Shown: positions 1-10,022, counted from the stretch's first letter. The stretch is 37,937 nucleotides of DNA from an uncultured Verrucomicrobiales bacterium (GCA_903898185.1 CAIUEN010000438.1:1-37937), one strand, 5' to 3'. Translations and numbers: made by a program. The notes: generated from the letters alone by a model not told the origin.

Positions 1-141
1 TCAATGAAATTCACAACGTGCTTATTATAAATGCGTTAATAGTTTTAATCCAAGAAACCAAGGAAGCACATCGTTTCTTTTGAGTCAACCAAACAGTTAG
101 AAAAACAAGTAAGAAAAAATGAAACCAAGCTAAACTGTTAC

Positions 142-173
142 AAAAAAAGAGCCCGTTCTATAGAACGGGCTCT
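142..173 (-). terminator. Rho-independent terminator of the ribosomal superoperon
   Basis: Perfect 13+13 nt palindrome AGAGCCCGTTCTA/TAGAACGGGCTCT (148-173), followed on the minus strand by a T7 tract (142-148), just downstream of rplQ. Confidence 0.92.
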
Positions 174-194
174 GCGGTACAGTTGAAGATCTGA

Positions 195-644
195 TTAAGT
201 CGTAGCTGCGGCCACAGGAGCGGGTTCTACCTTGCCGTCTGGCTTGGCTGCTTTATCCTTGGATTCTCCGGGCGCAGGAGCTGGAACGTCCACGAATTCC
301 AAAATGGCCATCTCGGCAGCATCTCCTGGGCGTTTCTGGGCAATGCGAATAATTCGGGTATAACCGCCGCGCCGATCCTTCTGAGTCGGAGCGATCTCAT
401 TAAAGAGAATTCTCACAGCTTCCTCGTCCTGAAAGAGTCTGGCCGATGCCAGTCGGCGATCGTGCAGCGTGCCCGCTTTACCCAAGGTGATCATTTTTTC
501 AGCAACGGAACGGGCGACCTTGGCCTTGGCCACAGTCGTAATGATCCGGCGATGTTTGATGAGGCTGCATACCATGTTCCCCAACATCCGATTGCGATGG
601 GTTCCGGTGCGGCCCAATTTTGCCGTGCGTTTTAGATGGCGCAT
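195..644 (-). CDS. rplQ: 50S ribosomal protein L17, with Ala/Pro/Lys-rich C-terminal tail
   Basis: MRHLKRTAKLGRTGTHRNRMLGNM and GGYTRIIRIAQKRPGDAAEMAILE signatures; downstream of rpoA. Confidence 0.97.
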   Translation of the reverse strand: MRHLKRTAKLGRTGTHRNRMLGNMVCSLIKHRRIITTVAKAKVARSVAEKMITLGKAGTLHDRRLASARLFQDEEAVRILFNEIAPTQKDRRGGYTRIIRIAQKRPGDAAEMAILEFVDVPAPAPGESKDKAAKPDGKVEPAPVAAATT

Positions 645-652
645 AATTTTGA

Positions 653-1672
653 CTATTCCGTCAGCTTGACTTCGCCTTCTTTAGGAAGCTCCAACAACGC
701 TGGATCAATGTTCATTCCCAAGGATAGAGCAAGGCTGGCTAGTTTTTCTTTGATTTCGTTAAGCGACTTTTTGCCGAAGTTGCGGTATTTGAGCATCTCC
801 GCCTCTGTTTTCATGGCCAATTGACCCACAGTGGTAATATTGGCATTATTCAAACAGTTGGCCGCGCGAACGCTCAGTTCAATTTCGTTAACGCTCATAT
901 TGAGCAACTTCTTGAGCTTGGCTTTCTCATCGTCCTGTTTGGTTTCGGTTTCCTCAAATTCAACGGCATTTTTGTCATATCCGACAAACACGTCCAAGTG
1001 ATGTTGAAGAATAGCCGATGCTTGAGTAAGAGCATCATCGGGGGAAATGCGACCATCAGTCCATATCTCCATGATCAACCGGTCATAATCGGTGCGCTGA
1101 CCGACTCGAGCATTTTCCACCGCGTAACGGACTCGGGTCACTGGCGAAAAAAGTGAATCAATAGCAATAACGCCAATCGCCTGGTCAGGCTTCTTATTCT
1201 CGACTCCAGGACAAAAACCGCGACCGACCTTGATCTCCAACTCCATCTCGAACTTTTTCTTCTTGTCGAGGGTGCAAATCTTCTGCTTGGGATTCACCAA
1301 CTCCATGTTATGGTTGAGTTCGATGTCGCCTGCAGTCACGTCACCTTCCTTATTGACGGATAGTAGAACGGTCTGAGGCTCACGAGTGTGACATTTGAGG
1401 AGTACCTTCTTGAGGTTCAAGACGATATCGGTGACGTCTTCGACGACACCCTCTACGGTGGTAAACTCATGCATGGCACCGTCAATCTTGATCGAGCTGA
1501 TGGCGGCTCCTTCGAGCGACGAGAGAAGCACACGGCGCAGTGAATTGCCAACAGTGTGTCCATAGCCGGTTTCAAAGGGCTCAGCGACAAACTTGGCGTA
1601 AGTATTATTTGCGGTTGCCTCATCTTTGGTCAACCGCTTGGGCATTTCAAAACGTCCTAAACGTACTGGCAT
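653..1672 (-). CDS. rpoA: DNA-directed RNA polymerase subunit alpha
   Basis: GYGHTVGNSLRRVLLSSLEGAAI N-terminal motif and alpha-CTD (ELSVRAANCLNNANITTVGQL). The start may be the internal Met at MPKRL. Confidence 0.98.
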   Translation of the reverse strand: MPVRLGRFEMPKRLTKDEATANNTYAKFVAEPFETGYGHTVGNSLRRVLLSSLEGAAISSIKIDGAMHEFTTVEGVVEDVTDIVLNLKKVLLKCHTREPQTVLLSVNKEGDVTAGDIELNHNMELVNPKQKICTLDKKKKFEMELEIKVGRGFCPGVENKKPDQAIGVIAIDSLFSPVTRVRYAVENARVGQRTDYDRLIMEIWTDGRISPDDALTQASAILQHHLDVFVGYDKNAVEFEETETKQDDEKAKLKKLLNMSVNEIELSVRAANCLNNANITTVGQLAMKTEAEMLKYRNFGKKSLNEIKEKLASLALSLGMNIDPALLELPKEGEVKLTE

Positions 1673-1771
1673 TTTATTTCTTTCAACAATTTTTAACTGG
1701 CTTTCCGGCTTCCCGCAACCGGCTAGCCCATCTAATTGTTCATGCTCTCCCCGGGAGAGCGGTTTGTTTAA

Positions 1772-2380
1772 TTAGCGGGAGTAAAATTCAACCACAGCCT
1801 GCTCGTTGGCGATAGGCTGTATCTCGGCACGGGTCGGAATCCGGAGGATGGTTCCTTTGAACGTCTCCTTGCTCAAAGTCAACCAATCCGGCACAACGCG
1901 ACTAGTCGAAAGCTCAATGTTCTTCGAAGCCAATTGGCGCGATACATTCACATCCTTGACCTCAATGAAATCATTAACCTTCAGCGCATAAGAAGCAACA
2001 TCGACCTTGCGACCGTTGACCTTAATATGACCGTGGCAAACTAATTGGCGCGCCGCTGCGCGGGTCGTTCCAAAGCCGAGCAAATAAACCACGTTATCCA
2101 AACGCGTTTCCAGAATTTGAAGCATCTGCTCGCCAGTTACGCCACGGCGTTTGAGTGCCTTTTCGTAAACACCACGAAACTGCTTTTCCATCAAACCATA
2201 GTAATAGCGCAACTTCTGCTTTTCAATTAATCCAAGACCGTAATCGGTGTGCTTGCGGCGAGATTTTGGGCCGTGAACACCGGGGCCATAGTTGCGGCGT
2301 TCAAGATACTTGTCCGGACCAAAGATTGGGATGCCAAATCGGCGGCTAATGCGAGTGCGGGGACCTGTGTAACGAGCCAT
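1772..2380 (-). CDS. rpsD: 30S ribosomal protein S4
   Basis: MARYTGPRTRISRRFG...S4 domain RLDNVVYLLGFGTTRAAARQLVCHGHIKVNG. Confidence 0.98.
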   Translation of the reverse strand: MARYTGPRTRISRRFGIPIFGPDKYLERRNYGPGVHGPKSRRKHTDYGLGLIEKQKLRYYYGLMEKQFRGVYEKALKRRGVTGEQMLQILETRLDNVVYLLGFGTTRAAARQLVCHGHIKVNGRKVDVASYALKVNDFIEVKDVNVSRQLASKNIELSTSRVVPDWLTLSKETFKGTILRIPTRAEIQPIANEQAVVEFYSR

Positions 2381-2417
2381 AATGAAATATCAAATTGCTG
2401 ATTCCAAATTCTGAATT

Positions 2418-3062
2418 CTACACACGGCGCTTTTTGCGAGGACGGCAGCCATTATGCGGCACGGGTGTAATATCTTTGATCGTGGTGATTTCAAGGCCGA
2501 TGGCCTGAAGCGCACGAATGGCAGACTCGCGGCCGGAGCCGGGCCCCTTGACGCGCACTTCAACTTCACGCATGCCATGAGACATGGCTTGACGAGCGGC
2601 ATCTTGAGCAACCTGTTGTGCGGCAAAAGCCGTGCTCTTGCGGGAGCCTTTAAATCCAACACGTCCAGCGCTCGACCAACCGATTACATTGCCCTGCATA
2701 TCAGTAATGCTCACGTTAGTGTTATTGAACGTGGCAAGAATATTGGCGATTCCGACGGCAACGTTCTTTGCGCCCTTAACCTTGATAATCTTCTTGGAAG
2801 CCGCGTCATCAGCGAGCAGTTCGGCAGCCGTTGGAGCTGCGGCAGCGACCGGTCCGGTCGGCTCAGTTGGCGCGTTAGCCGCCTTTTTCTCAGAGCCTTC
2901 AGCAGCAGGCTTCTTGCCTTCACTTGCTTCAGTAGCCAAGACTGATTTCTTGGCGGCCTTGCCTTCTTCAGCACCTGCAGCCTTGTTAGGAGCTGAATGC
3001 TCGGACTTGCCATCCTTCTTTGCCGAAGGAGGCGTTTTTTTGGATTTTGTTTCGTCAGCCAT
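2418..3062 (-). CDS. rpsK: 30S ribosomal protein S11 with ~90 aa low-complexity N-terminal extension
   Basis: S11 core [35 protein letters not shown]...[13 protein letters not shown], preceded by a Lys/Ala/Glu-rich extension. Confidence 0.96.
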   Translation of the reverse strand: MADETKSKKTPPSAKKDGKSEHSAPNKAAGAEEGKAAKKSVLATEASEGKKPAAEGSEKKAANAPTEPTGPVAAAAPTAAELLADDAASKKIIKVKGAKNVAVGIANILATFNNTNVSITDMQGNVIGWSSAGRVGFKGSRKSTAFAAQQVAQDAARQAMSHGMREVEVRVKGPGSGRESAIRALQAIGLEITTIKDITPVPHNGCRPRKKRRV

Positions 3063-3074
3063 ACAGAATGAAAA

Positions 3075-3470
3075 TTAGTGAATGCCAGTCTTAGCGTTAG
3101 GATTGCGCTGCACGCCAACAGTCTTGCGCGGCCCCTTGCGGGTGCGGGCGTTGGTGGACGTGCGCTGTCCCCGAACCGGCAAACCGCGCAAATGCCGCAC
3201 TCCGCGATAGCATTTAATGCCTTGAAGGCGCTTAAGGTTCATGCCCAGCTCCCGACGCAAATCGCCTTCAATGATGTATTTGCCTTCTTGAATGGCGTGA
3301 ACAATCTGCGATAGCTGCTGCTCGGTCAAGTTCTTGGCTCGAATCGATGGATCGATACTAGCCTTGACAAGGATGTCCTTCGCGTTAGATGGACCAATGC
3401 CGTAAACATACCTCAAAGCGATATCAATTCGCTTTTCGCCAGGAATTTCAACACCGATGATGCGTGCCAT
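3075..3470 (-). CDS. rpsM: 30S ribosomal protein S13
   Basis: [26 protein letters not shown]...[19 protein letters not shown]. Confidence 0.98.
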   Translation of the reverse strand: MARIIGVEIPGEKRIDIALRYVYGIGPSNAKDILVKASIDPSIRAKNLTEQQLSQIVHAIQEGKYIIEGDLRRELGMNLKRLQGIKCYRGVRHLRGLPVRGQRTSTNARTRKGPRKTVGVQRNPNAKTGIH

Positions 3471-3477
3471 AAATCAA

Positions 3478-3591
3478 TTAACCTTGTCTCTGTTTGTGAC
3501 GTGCATTCGAGCAAATCACTCGTATCACGCCTTTGCGTTTCACAATTTTGCAGTTTTCGCAAAGCTTCTTCACTGATGCGCGAACTTTCAT
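3478..3591 (-). CDS. rpmJ: 50S ribosomal protein L36
   Basis: Too short for the supplied ORF track. Minus-strand translation is [37 protein letters not shown], a zinc-ribbon L36 between infA and rpsM. Confidence 0.95.
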   Translation of the reverse strand: MKVRASVKKLCENCKIVKRKGVIRVICSNARHKQRQG

Positions 3592-3595
3592 AAAA

Positions 3596-3814
3596 TTATT
3601 CGTCTTTCACTGAGATGCATCCTTTCGACAAGTCGTAAGGCGACATCCGAATTTCCACCACATCTCCGAGCGACATCTGCTCGAAGCTCAACCGCCGTCT
3701 GCTGGACACATGCGCCAGCAAGCGATGGCCATTAACCAACTCAACCCAATAAAGCCGAGTTGACAAAACCTCTACGATTTTGCCAGCAACTTCGATGGCG
3801 TCTTCTCGGGCCAT
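3596..3814 (-). CDS. infA: Translation initiation factor IF-1
   Basis: [41 protein letters not shown]...[10 protein letters not shown]. Confidence 0.97.
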   Translation of the reverse strand: MAREDAIEVAGKIVEVLSTRLYWVELVNGHRLLAHVSSRRRLSFEQMSLGDVVEIRMSPYDLSKGCISVKDE

Positions 3815-4551
3815 GTCAAAATCTCGGGCTCAGACTTGGTCACTAGAACCGTATGCTCAAAGTGAGCTGATAGTTGACCATCTTTAGTCACCACTGTCCA
3901 GCCATCATTCAAAAACTCTACGCCGCTCTCGCCAAAATTAACCATAGGTTCGATGGCCAGCGTCATCCCAAGCACCAACTTCGGCGACGACTTGCGCTCG
4001 ACGTAATTCGGTATCTGCGGTTCCTCATGCATTGACCGCCCAACGCCGTGTCCCACAAATTCGCGAACTACGCTAAATCCATAAGACTCAACATAGTTCT
4101 GAACAGCCCTTGATATATCCATCACCCGGTTGCCTGCCACTGCCTTCGCAATGCCTTCATGCAACGCCTTTTCCGTCACATCCATCAACCGCTGTCCCTC
4201 AACACTACACCCCCCAACAGCAACAGTTCGTGCGGTGTCCCCAATAAACCCATTAAAAACAACGCCCACGTCCAAACTTACTATATCTCCAAATTCAAGC
4301 CGCCGATTTCCGGCAAGGCCATGAACCACCTGTTCATTGACCGAGATGCATGTATGGCATGGGTACTTTCGATAACCAAGAAATGCGCTCTTGCCACCAT
4401 AAGCTTTAATCCGTGTCGCCGCAAAATCATCCAACTCACGCGTCGTCAACCCCGGACTAACAAAGGCAGCCATGTCGGCCAAAACGGTCGCCGCCATAAC
4501 GCAGGCCGGCCGCATCGCTTCCAAATCTTTTGCGCTTTTTAACACGCTCAT
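3772..4551 (-). CDS. map: Methionine aminopeptidase type I
   Basis: CISVNEQVVHGLAG, DVGVVFNGFIGDTARTVAVG, GHGVGRSMHEEPQIPNY, TLAIEPMV motifs. Confidence 0.97.
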   Translation of the reverse strand: MSVLKSAKDLEAMRPACVMAATVLADMAAFVSPGLTTRELDDFAATRIKAYGGKSAFLGYRKYPCHTCISVNEQVVHGLAGNRRLEFGDIVSLDVGVVFNGFIGDTARTVAVGGCSVEGQRLMDVTEKALHEGIAKAVAGNRVMDISRAVQNYVESYGFSVVREFVGHGVGRSMHEEPQIPNYVERKSSPKLVLGMTLAIEPMVNFGESGVEFLNDGWTVVTKDGQLSAHFEHTVLVTKSEPEILTWPEKTPSKLLAKS

Positions 4552-4591
4552 CGCTTTGAGATGCGATTTAGAACCGCACGCGTGCTACCCA

Positions 4592-5968
4592 TCAAAACCG
4601 ACCGCGGATTCGACCCTTTTTCAAAAAACCATCGTAATGCCGCATTAACAGATGCGATTCCATTTGTCGCATTGTATCTAGCATAACGCCAACCATGATC
4701 AGCAGGCTGGTTCCGCCAAAAAACTGAGCAACATTGTACGGTATGCGCATCGCCTCATTCAATAAAATCGGTATGACCGCAATGACAGTCAGGAAAATAG
4801 CTCCTGCCAAGGTAATACGCGTCATCGTTTTGTGTAGGAAATCGCTGGTGGCATTACCGGGTCGAACACCAGGAATGTAACCACCTGACTTTTTCATATC
4901 ATCAGCGATTTGCAGTTCGTTAAACTGTGTCGCAACCCAAAAATATGAAAAGAATAGAATCATCAAGCCATATAGAGTCAGATAAATAGCTGAGCCGCGT
5001 TGAAGCTCATTGGCGATCTCCATCAGAAACTTCTTCTCATACCGAGCTCCCAACTGCTGTAAAATCATCGCTGGAAACATCAAAATCGCTTGAGCGAAAA
5101 TGACTGGCATGACGCCCGCGTAGTTTACGCGTAAGGGCATGAAAGAACTGCTGCCTGAAAAAACCTTGCGTCCCACAGCGCGCTGAGCGTATTGAACCGG
5201 AATTTTTCGTTGCGCCTGAGTTACTGCAATAACACCACCAATGACGACCGCCAGAAGACCAATTAACGCGATTCCGTGAAAAAACATAAAACCAGTTTCA
5301 GCGCCGTGGCCTTTAGGGATAAACATATCCAGCAATCCTTGGGCTGCTGCAGGAAGCCGAGCCAAGATGCCGATCGTTATCACCAGTGAAATACCATTGC
5401 CAATGCCCCTTTCGGTAATTTGCTCCCCAAGCCACATCAGCAGCATAGTACCGGTAGTCAGAATGATGGTCGTCTGTATGCGATACCACCAGCCAGGATG
5501 ATAAACCAAGTCACCCACAAAATTTGGGAAGACTGTTGATGCATTTTCCCAGCCAATGGCCATGACTGCGCCCTGCCCTACACAAAGCAAGAGAGTTAAC
5601 ACACGTCCGTATTGAACAATCTTGGAGCGCCCGCCTTCCTCGCGTGCCAACTTGCTCAAGAACGGAACGACCGCCGTCAACAATTGAATAATAATGGTGG
5701 CGCTGATGTAAGGCATAATGCCCAACGATCCCACCGCACACCGTTCAAATCCACCACCGGTAAAGAGGCTGTACATTCCCATCAACGAATTGGCGCTGCC
5801 CCCTTGCTTTTGGAAGTAATCCACCAGTGCCGCGCCGTTCAACCCGGGGGTCGGAATCAGCGAAGAAAGCCGACAGATAGCCAGCACTGCAAGTGTAAAA
5901 AGAATCCTTGATTTGAGCTCAGGAATCTTGAAGCAATTGCCCAATGTGTTGAAGATGGCGGAAAACAT
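4592..5968 (-). CDS. secY: Protein translocase subunit SecY
   Basis: Multi-TM protein with LGIMPYISATIIIQLL, ERGIGNGISLVI, GGYIPGVRPG motifs. Confidence 0.98.
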   Translation of the reverse strand: MFSAIFNTLGNCFKIPELKSRILFTLAVLAICRLSSLIPTPGLNGAALVDYFQKQGGSANSLMGMYSLFTGGGFERCAVGSLGIMPYISATIIIQLLTAVVPFLSKLAREEGGRSKIVQYGRVLTLLLCVGQGAVMAIGWENASTVFPNFVGDLVYHPGWWYRIQTTIILTTGTMLLMWLGEQITERGIGNGISLVITIGILARLPAAAQGLLDMFIPKGHGAETGFMFFHGIALIGLLAVVIGGVIAVTQAQRKIPVQYAQRAVGRKVFSGSSSFMPLRVNYAGVMPVIFAQAILMFPAMILQQLGARYEKKFLMEIANELQRGSAIYLTLYGLMILFFSYFWVATQFNELQIADDMKKSGGYIPGVRPGNATSDFLHKTMTRITLAGAIFLTVIAVIPILLNEAMRIPYNVAQFFGGTSLLIMVGVMLDTMRQMESHLLMRHYDGFLKKGRIRGRF

Positions 5969-5980
5969 TGAGTTTTGACC

Positions 5981-6454
5981 TTACTTCGCTTTTACGGCTT
6001 CAACTTTGGAAACGATAAGATTGCAAACGCCGCCAAGACTTTCGATTTTCGCGCGAGCTGTTGCACTAAATGCATGTGCGGTCACCGTTAGTTTTTTCTC
6101 CAATTGGCCGGTTCCGAGTATCTTGATCAGTTTGACGGGGCCGTTGGCCAACCCGAGACTGCGCAATGCGACTTCATCAACGACAGCGCCGTTTTCAAAA
6201 GAGTTCAATGATTTCAAGTTCACCGCAACGAAACGCACAGTAAAACGTGCGTTATTGAATCCCCGTTTTGGCATACGTCGAATCAAAGGCATCTGACCGC
6301 CTTCAAAACCGATGCGAATAGAACTACCAGACCGCGCGGTTTGTCCTTTGCCACCGCGACCCGATGTTTTTCCGTGTCCGCTGGATTCACCCTGGCCCAA
6401 CCGTTTGCGGCGGTGCTTGGCTCCTGGACGTGGTTTAAGATCGTGTAAACGCAT
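5981..6454 (-). CDS. rplO: 50S ribosomal protein L15
   Basis: MRLHDLKPRPGAKHRRKRLGQGESSGHGKTSGRGGKGQ...GFEGGQMPLIRRMPKRGF; start placed at the internal Met so it does not overlap rpsE. Confidence 0.96.
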   Translation of the reverse strand: MRLHDLKPRPGAKHRRKRLGQGESSGHGKTSGRGGKGQTARSGSSIRIGFEGGQMPLIRRMPKRGFNNARFTVRFVAVNLKSLNSFENGAVVDEVALRSLGLANGPVKLIKILGTGQLEKKLTVTAHAFSATARAKIESLGGVCNLIVSKVEAVKAK

Positions 6455-6461
6455 ATAAAAA

Positions 6462-7148
6462 TTAGGGCGTTGCCGGAGAAACGCCAATATCAGCCACTGG
6501 CTTCACTGGCGCAACTTGAGCAACTATGCTAGCTGCAGTTTTAATTTCCAAACCGCGACCGCGAAAAATTTCCTCGCGCGAACGCAGTTTTTGTAGTCCC
6601 GCCAAAGTAGCTTTAACCACATTGGATGGATTGTTTGATCCAAGCGATTTACTCAGAATGTCTTTAATGCCGACCGATTCGAGCACAGCACGAACGGTCT
6701 TTCCGGCAATAATTCCAGTGCCCGGCGAAGCGGGACGAAGAAGCACCTTTGCGCCGCCATAAGCGGTAAAGATTTCGTGCGGGATCGTAGCGTCTTTCAG
6801 CGAGACCGCGACCATGTGAGTTTTAGCCATTTCACCACCCTTGCGGATGGCTTCGGAAACTTCCATAGCCTTTCCCAAGCCCAAGCCAACTTTACCATGC
6901 TTGTCACCGGCTACAACCAATGCGCTAAAGCTAAAACGCCGACCACCTTTGACGACCTTGGCAGAACGGTTAATGAAAACAACCTTTTCGGTCAGTTCAT
7001 TCCCGTTGGCCCCGCCTTGTCCGCCATCAGGTTGGTCGCCGGGAGGACGCCCACGCCGATTGCCGCGATTGGGACCACGATTGCCACCGCCACGCGTACC
7101 GCCGCCACGCTGGCCACCGCCCATGCTGTTTGGAGTTAATTCAGCCAC
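6462..7148 (-). CDS. rpsE: 30S ribosomal protein S5 with Gly/Arg-rich N-terminal extension
   Basis: S5 core [41 protein letters not shown] preceded by an RGG-like tract. Confidence 0.97.
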   Translation of the reverse strand: MAELTPNSMGGGQRGGGTRGGGNRGPNRGNRRGRPPGDQPDGGQGGANGNELTEKVVFINRSAKVVKGGRRFSFSALVVAGDKHGKVGLGLGKAMEVSEAIRKGGEMAKTHMVAVSLKDATIPHEIFTAYGGAKVLLRPASPGTGIIAGKTVRAVLESVGIKDILSKSLGSNNPSNVVKATLAGLQKLRSREEIFRGRGLEIKTAASIVAQVAPVKPVADIGVSPATP

Positions 7149-7168
7149 AATTTTGATTCTCTACTGGG

Positions 7169-7534
7169 TTAAAATTTCAATCCGACCTCGCGCGCCGCAT
7201 CAGCCAATGCCTTAACCTTGCCGTGATAACGAGCACCACTCCGGTCAAACACCACCTCAGTCACACCAACCGCCTTTGCCGCTTGAGCAGCTAAGGTGCC
7301 GATAGTTATCGCGCTCTTGACATTTGCTCCGAGTTTATCTCTATCCAGAACCGTCTTGCCTCGAGTCGAGGCGGATGCCACCGTTTTGCCAATCGTGTCG
7401 TCAATGAACTGCACGTAAATATGTTCGTTGGTGAATCTCACAGCCATGCGCGGGCGCAGCGAAGTGCCAGAGACCTTTTTTCGAATGCGCCAATGACGCA
7501 ATTGCGCCAATTTCAGTTTCTTATCAGTTCTCAT
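7169..7534 (-). CDS. rplR: 50S ribosomal protein L18
   Basis: RIRKKVSGTSLRPRMAVRFTNEHIYVQFIDD...FDRSGARYHGKVKALADAAREVGLKF; start placed at MRTDKK. Confidence 0.96.
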   Translation of the reverse strand: MRTDKKLKLAQLRHWRIRKKVSGTSLRPRMAVRFTNEHIYVQFIDDTIGKTVASASTRGKTVLDRDKLGANVKSAITIGTLAAQAAKAVGVTEVVFDRSGARYHGKVKALADAAREVGLKF

Positions 7535-7573
7535 TTTATTCAGCCACGGTTTTTGCCGTAACATCAAAAGTTC

Positions 7574-8116
7574 TTATTGGACAGTCTTGCCTTCCTTGCG
7601 CACGACCTTCTCGCCAACATAGCGAACGCCCTTGCCCTTATACGGCTCAGGCGGGTAAAAGGCCCGGATTTCGGATGCGACCAATCCAACTGCTTGCTTG
7701 CTGGGGCCCTCAATGGTGATTTTGGTATTTTCTTCGACCGTGACTTTTACTTGGTCGGGAATGGGATAATTGACGGGATGCGAGTAACCCAAGCTCAAGT
7801 TGACGAGCTTACCCTGAACAGCGGCTTTAAAGCCGACACCCTGGATTTCAAGTTTTTTGACAAAGCCTTCATGAACCCCCTTAACCATATTGTTTATAAG
7901 AGCGCGGCTCAATCCGTGAAGTGCCTTGGCTTTGGCATCCTCGCCGTCGCGGGTGACAATGACGCTACCGTTCTCCAGCTTGGCGGAAGTCCTCTTTGGC
8001 AACTCGAAGTCGAGTTTGCCTTTAGGGCCTTGAACGAACACTTGTTGGCCTTTGATTTCCACCTTTACTGCAGGCGGAACCGGCACGGGCTGTTTTCCAA
8101 TTCGAGACATAAGCAA
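7574..8116 (-). CDS. rplF: 50S ribosomal protein L6
   Basis: MSRIGKQPVPVPPAVKV...PPEPYKGKGVRYVGEKVVRKEGK; MSRIGK is probably the true start, 2 codons in. Confidence 0.97.
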   Translation of the reverse strand: MLMSRIGKQPVPVPPAVKVEIKGQQVFVQGPKGKLDFELPKRTSAKLENGSVIVTRDGEDAKAKALHGLSRALINNMVKGVHEGFVKKLEIQGVGFKAAVQGKLVNLSLGYSHPVNYPIPDQVKVTVEENTKITIEGPSKQAVGLVASEIRAFYPPEPYKGKGVRYVGEKVVRKEGKTVQ

Positions 8117-8119
8117 ATC

Positions 8120-8506
8120 CTACCAAACGATACAGAGCATTTCGCCGCCAACATTCTTCTTACGAGCCTGAACAGCGGTCATAATCCCTTCAGAGGTTGA
8201 CATGATCGTGGTGCCCAGTCCACCCAAGACACGAGGTACTTCAGTAGCGCCTGCATAGCGGCGCAGCCCAGGTCGGCTCACGCGGCGCAAACCTTCAATG
8301 ATCGGCTTCCGACCAGAGTATTTTAGCTTGATTTTAATGGTTTTAAAGGGTGCGCCGTCCACTGTGTAGTCGGCGACATAACCTTCGCGTTTGAGAACAA
8401 CGGCAATGCTCTCTTTGAGCTTGGAGTGCGGAACAGCAACCTGCGGCAGCAAAGCCCGATTGGCGTTGCGAATGCGCGTAAGCATATCGGAAATGGGATC
8501 AGTCAT
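8120..8506 (-). CDS. rpsH: 30S ribosomal protein S8
   Basis: MTDPISDMLTRIRNA...STSEGIMTAVQARKKNVGGEMLCIVW. Confidence 0.98.
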   Translation of the reverse strand: MTDPISDMLTRIRNANRALLPQVAVPHSKLKESIAVVLKREGYVADYTVDGAPFKTIKIKLKYSGRKPIIEGLRRVSRPGLRRYAGATEVPRVLGGLGTTIMSTSEGIMTAVQARKKNVGGEMLCIVW

Positions 8507-8510
8507 AGTA

Positions 8511-8780
8511 TTACCAGCTTGCTTTAGTCACGCCAGGGATAAGTCCTTGCAGGGCTGCCTCACGAAAAGTCAATCGCGAGCAACCAAACTTGCGCAAATA
8601 ACCATGCCGACGTCCGGACATGGAGCAACGATTAACAACCCTGCTGGGGCTGGCGTTGCGCGGCAGCTTGGAAATCGCGGCGTAATCGCCCTTGGCTTTC
8701 AATTCTGCGCGGATAACCGCATATTTTTTAACGGTCGCGGCTTTCTTCTTATTTCGCTCAATCCAGGATTTCTTGGCCAT
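8511..8780 (-). CDS. rpsN: 30S ribosomal protein S14 (zinc-independent long form)
   Basis: [13 protein letters not shown]...[51 protein letters not shown]. Confidence 0.97.
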   Translation of the reverse strand: MAKKSWIERNKKKAATVKKYAVIRAELKAKGDYAAISKLPRNASPSRVVNRCSMSGRRHGYLRKFGCSRLTFREAALQGLIPGVTKASW

Positions 8781-8786
8781 AAAAAA

Positions 8787-9329
8787 TTATTTTGCGGCAA
8801 ACGGCATTCCCATCAGTTTTAACAGGTCCAAAGCCTCATCATCAGTCGGTGCAGATGTGACAATCGTCACGTCCATCCCCTGAGTGCGCTTGATTTTTTC
8901 AAGTTCGATCTCAGGGAAAATGCTCTGTTCGGAAACACCCAGAGAATAATTGCCACGACCGTCAAACGACTTGGGCGAGACGCCGCGAAAATCGCGAATA
9001 CGCGGCAAAGCAGCACCGACAAGTCGGTCAAAAAATTCATACATGACCTCTCGACGAAGAGTGACACGGCAACCAATGGACTGCCCCAAGCGCAGTTTAA
9101 AGTTGGCGATGTTGTGGCGGGAAATGTTGATAACAGGCTTGCGACCGGTGATTTGTGCCAACTCCCGCGCCGCGTCCTCTAGCGCTCCCTTTTCCTGAGA
9201 TGCGCTAACACCCATATTCACAATGATCTTCTCAATACGAGGAACTTGGTGAACATTCTGGTATTTACGCTTTTCCTGCATTGCAGGACGCACTTCGCTT
9301 AAATATTTTTCTAAAAGTCTGGGTTTCAT
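8787..9329 (-). CDS. rplE: 50S ribosomal protein L5
   Basis: VPRIEKIIVNMGVSAS...ITGRKPVINISRHNIANFKLR...RDFRGVSPKSFDGRGNYSLGVSEQSIFPEI. Confidence 0.98.
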   Translation of the reverse strand: MKPRLLEKYLSEVRPAMQEKRKYQNVHQVPRIEKIIVNMGVSASQEKGALEDAARELAQITGRKPVINISRHNIANFKLRLGQSIGCRVTLRREVMYEFFDRLVGAALPRIRDFRGVSPKSFDGRGNYSLGVSEQSIFPEIELEKIKRTQGMDVTIVTSAPTDDEALDLLKLMGMPFAAK

Positions 9330-9380
9330 TAGTCGCTTATTCCCGGATTTTGCCGGGGCGTTTTATTAAATTCCTGGTTA

Positions 9381-9653
9381 TTATGAGGCAGGCGCTTCGC
9401 TGGAATTCTTTGCCATCAGGGCGTCGTGCTTGGAGGCCAGCACCACATTGGATATATGGATGGTGCCTTCCCGTTCGACGATGGATCCAGCTTGGGTCTG
9501 TGTCTTCTTGGTGTGGCGTTTGATCATTTTAAGCCCCTCGACCAAAACACGATCCTTTTTCTTCACGACTTCCAGAATCTTGCCGCGCTTGCCCAGCTCA
9601 GATCCAGCAATTACCACGACCTCGTCGCCCTTTTTGACATGAGATTTGATCAT
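9381..9653 (-). CDS. rplX: 50S ribosomal protein L24
   Basis: HVKKGDEVVVIAGSELGKRGKILEVVKKKDRVLVEGLKMIKRHTKKTQTQ...REGTIHISNVVL. Confidence 0.95.
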   Translation of the reverse strand: MIKSHVKKGDEVVVIAGSELGKRGKILEVVKKKDRVLVEGLKMIKRHTKKTQTQAGSIVEREGTIHISNVVLASKHDALMAKNSSEAPAS

Positions 9654-9656
9654 AAA

Positions 9657-10022
9657 CTAAATAACCTCCGGCGCAAGGGAAATAATCTTCATAAACTTCT
9701 TGTCGCGCAGTTCGCGGGCAACGGGTCCAAAAATGCGAGTGCCTCGCGGATTCTTTTCTTTATCAATTATAACGATGGCGTTATTGTCAAATCGCAGGTA
9801 GGAGCCGTCAGTTCGACGAATCGACTGCCTGGTTCTGACGATGACGGCGTCCACGACATCGCCCTTCTTTACGGTGCCGTCCGGAGCCGCTTCCTTGATG
9901 TGGGCCTTGATGACATCACCAATGTCGGCATACATTTGATTGCGGCCAATCACGCCGATGACCGCTGCCCGCTTGGCCCCGGTGTTGTCGGCCACGTCTA
10001 TAATGGATCGAAGTTGTAACAT
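9657..10022 (-). CDS. rplN: 50S ribosomal protein L14
   Basis: [24 protein letters not shown]...[29 protein letters not shown]. Confidence 0.98.
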   Translation of the reverse strand: MLQLRSIIDVADNTGAKRAAVIGVIGRNQMYADIGDVIKAHIKEAAPDGTVKKGDVVDAVIVRTRQSIRRTDGSYLRFDNNAIVIIDKEKNPRGTRIFGPVARELRDKKFMKIISLAPEVI

